The notes beneath the pieces were generated by a model. It made no database searches. It was not told where the DNA came from and was given only the letters and a program-made list of their open reading frames with translations. From Megamerina dolium (Eukaryota > Arthropoda > Insecta > Diptera > Megamerinidae): a stretch of 64,000 nt of DNA. The DNA lies in the NCBI GenBank assembly GCA_963854835.1, contig OY978529.1, forward strand, positions 33,476,055 through 33,540,054. The letters are read 5' to 3'. Each line of letters starts with the position of its first letter. Position 1 is the stretch's first letter. The translations under genes were made by a program, and so were the position numbers. Of this stretch, positions 63,501 to 64,000 are shown in pieces.

Positions 63501-64000
63501 CTTAACGTGGCGACCCTCAACGGGGAATCCACAACAGCAGCAACAGCAGCAGCAGCATCAGCAACAACAGCAGCATGGTATGAGAAAAAATTCCTTTGTT
63601 GATAAATCGAACAAAATGAGTCGTAGTCAATCGCAACATTCCGTCTATAGTGTAGTAGATGACACTGATGTCGTCGCCACCACGACGACCACAGCAGCTC
63701 TAACAACACAGACAGCCACAAATGGTGCCTATCATCATCATAATCAAGTGATGCAATATAATTCGCTATTCGAGAATTTGCTAATCAAATGTGTTGTCCA
63801 GCTGGAGCTCATTCAGACAATGGATAATATTGTCTTCTTTCCGGCAACATCACGCAAAGAGGATGCCGAGACATTGGCGCAAGCTGCCGCCGATCTAACA
63901 GGCAGTAGTGCGGCCAGCAATATTCTTGATTGCCAACGCGAAGAGCAAGGCATGTACAGCTATTTGCGTACACGGCAGCTGTTGACGTTGGCCGATTGTC
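57590..64000 (+). CDS. Sec71: Brefeldin A-inhibited Arf-GEF (BIG/Sec7 family), partial
   Basis: Guanine nucleotide exchange factor that activates Arf1-class GTPases at the trans-Golgi. Exons are 57590-58346, 58415-60744 and 62329-64000 onward (open at the window edge), with phases agreeing: 1586 residues visible of about 1650 in Drosophila Sec71. The N-terminal DCB domain begins [20 protein letters not shown]. The HUS box [18 protein letters not shown] follows. The Sec7 domain spans about residues 615-788, with the glutamic finger [12 protein letters not shown] (E701) and the [16 protein letters not shown] block. HDS domains follow, including [20 protein letters not shown] at the exon 3 start and [20 protein letters not shown]. 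Threonine-rich (58470-58500) and glutamine-rich (about 63530-63575) runs lie in linkers. The start is the first ATG; an in-frame TTG lies upstream. The C-terminus is cut off by the window. Confidence 0.95.
61540..62060 (+). repeat. 256-bp tandem duplication in Sec71 intron 2
   Basis: 'aggccgagtt(c/a)(t/c)aaagttagtac' begins at 61541 and again at 61797. The ~256 bases after each are about 85-90% alike by eye, including 'cccaaaatattccagttcatt' and 'aatgctttgtaggggtc(c/t)ctatgcc'. It lies in the 1584-base intron and is not coding. Confidence 0.75.

Overview
This window looks like nuclear DNA from a higher fly, most probably a tephritid fruit fly (inference). It is AT-rich, with short spliced introns, sparse genes, and long intergenic tracts full of transposon relics, microsatellites and degenerate tandem repeats. 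All the recognised proteins are insect-like. The gene pairs sNPF/barren and Orc5/DNApol-gamma35/GatC/RpII33/mRpS23/DNApol-gamma125 match neighbours I recall from Drosophila chromosome arm 2L (Muller element B).

Layout. From 1 to about 19.9 kb I see no host gene. This part holds two MITE-like elements with perfect inverted termini (1389-1791 and 3641-4144), copies of a tRNA-headed SINE, a degenerate ~150 bp tandem array (7.5-8.9 kb), two arrays of a dispersed repeat family (13.5-14.1 and 15.6-16.0 kb) and a fresh-looking 5'-truncated Jockey-clade LINE (16.48-18.51 kb). The short neuropeptide F gene lies at 20.0-21.3 kb (+). From 21.4 to 38.4 kb is again repeat-rich, with mariner relics, a TIR-bounded 1.6 kb element carrying a long (GGAC)n tract, a 305 bp tandem duplication, and a large inverted-repeat element (32.1-33.9 kb) with another element nested in it.

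From 38.4 kb onward is a gene-dense block: barren/CAP-H (-), Orc5 (+), DNApol-gamma35/POLG2 (-) with GatC just upstream on the same strand, RpII33/RPB3 (+), mRpS23 (-), and DNApol-gamma125/POLG catalytic subunit (+). A region of non-LTR retrotransposon wreckage (54.9-56.3 kb) follows. The Sec71/BIG-type Arf-GEF (+) starts at 57.59 kb and runs off the end of the window.

How the genes relate. Both mitochondrial DNA polymerase subunits lie within 9 kb of each other, interleaved with a mitochondrial ribosomal protein gene and a mitochondrial tRNA-amidotransferase subunit gene. Condensin and ORC subunits and a Pol II core subunit lie alongside, so the block is rich in DNA replication, chromosome and mitochondrial expression functions. 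The strongest candidates for undescribed biology are the composite TIR/tandem-repeat element family, the apparent GatC-POLG2 dicistronic arrangement, and the convergent Orc5/POLG2 pair with only 15 bases between stop codons. Exon boundaries were placed by hand from GT/AG sites and reading-frame continuity; no alignment or transcript evidence was available.
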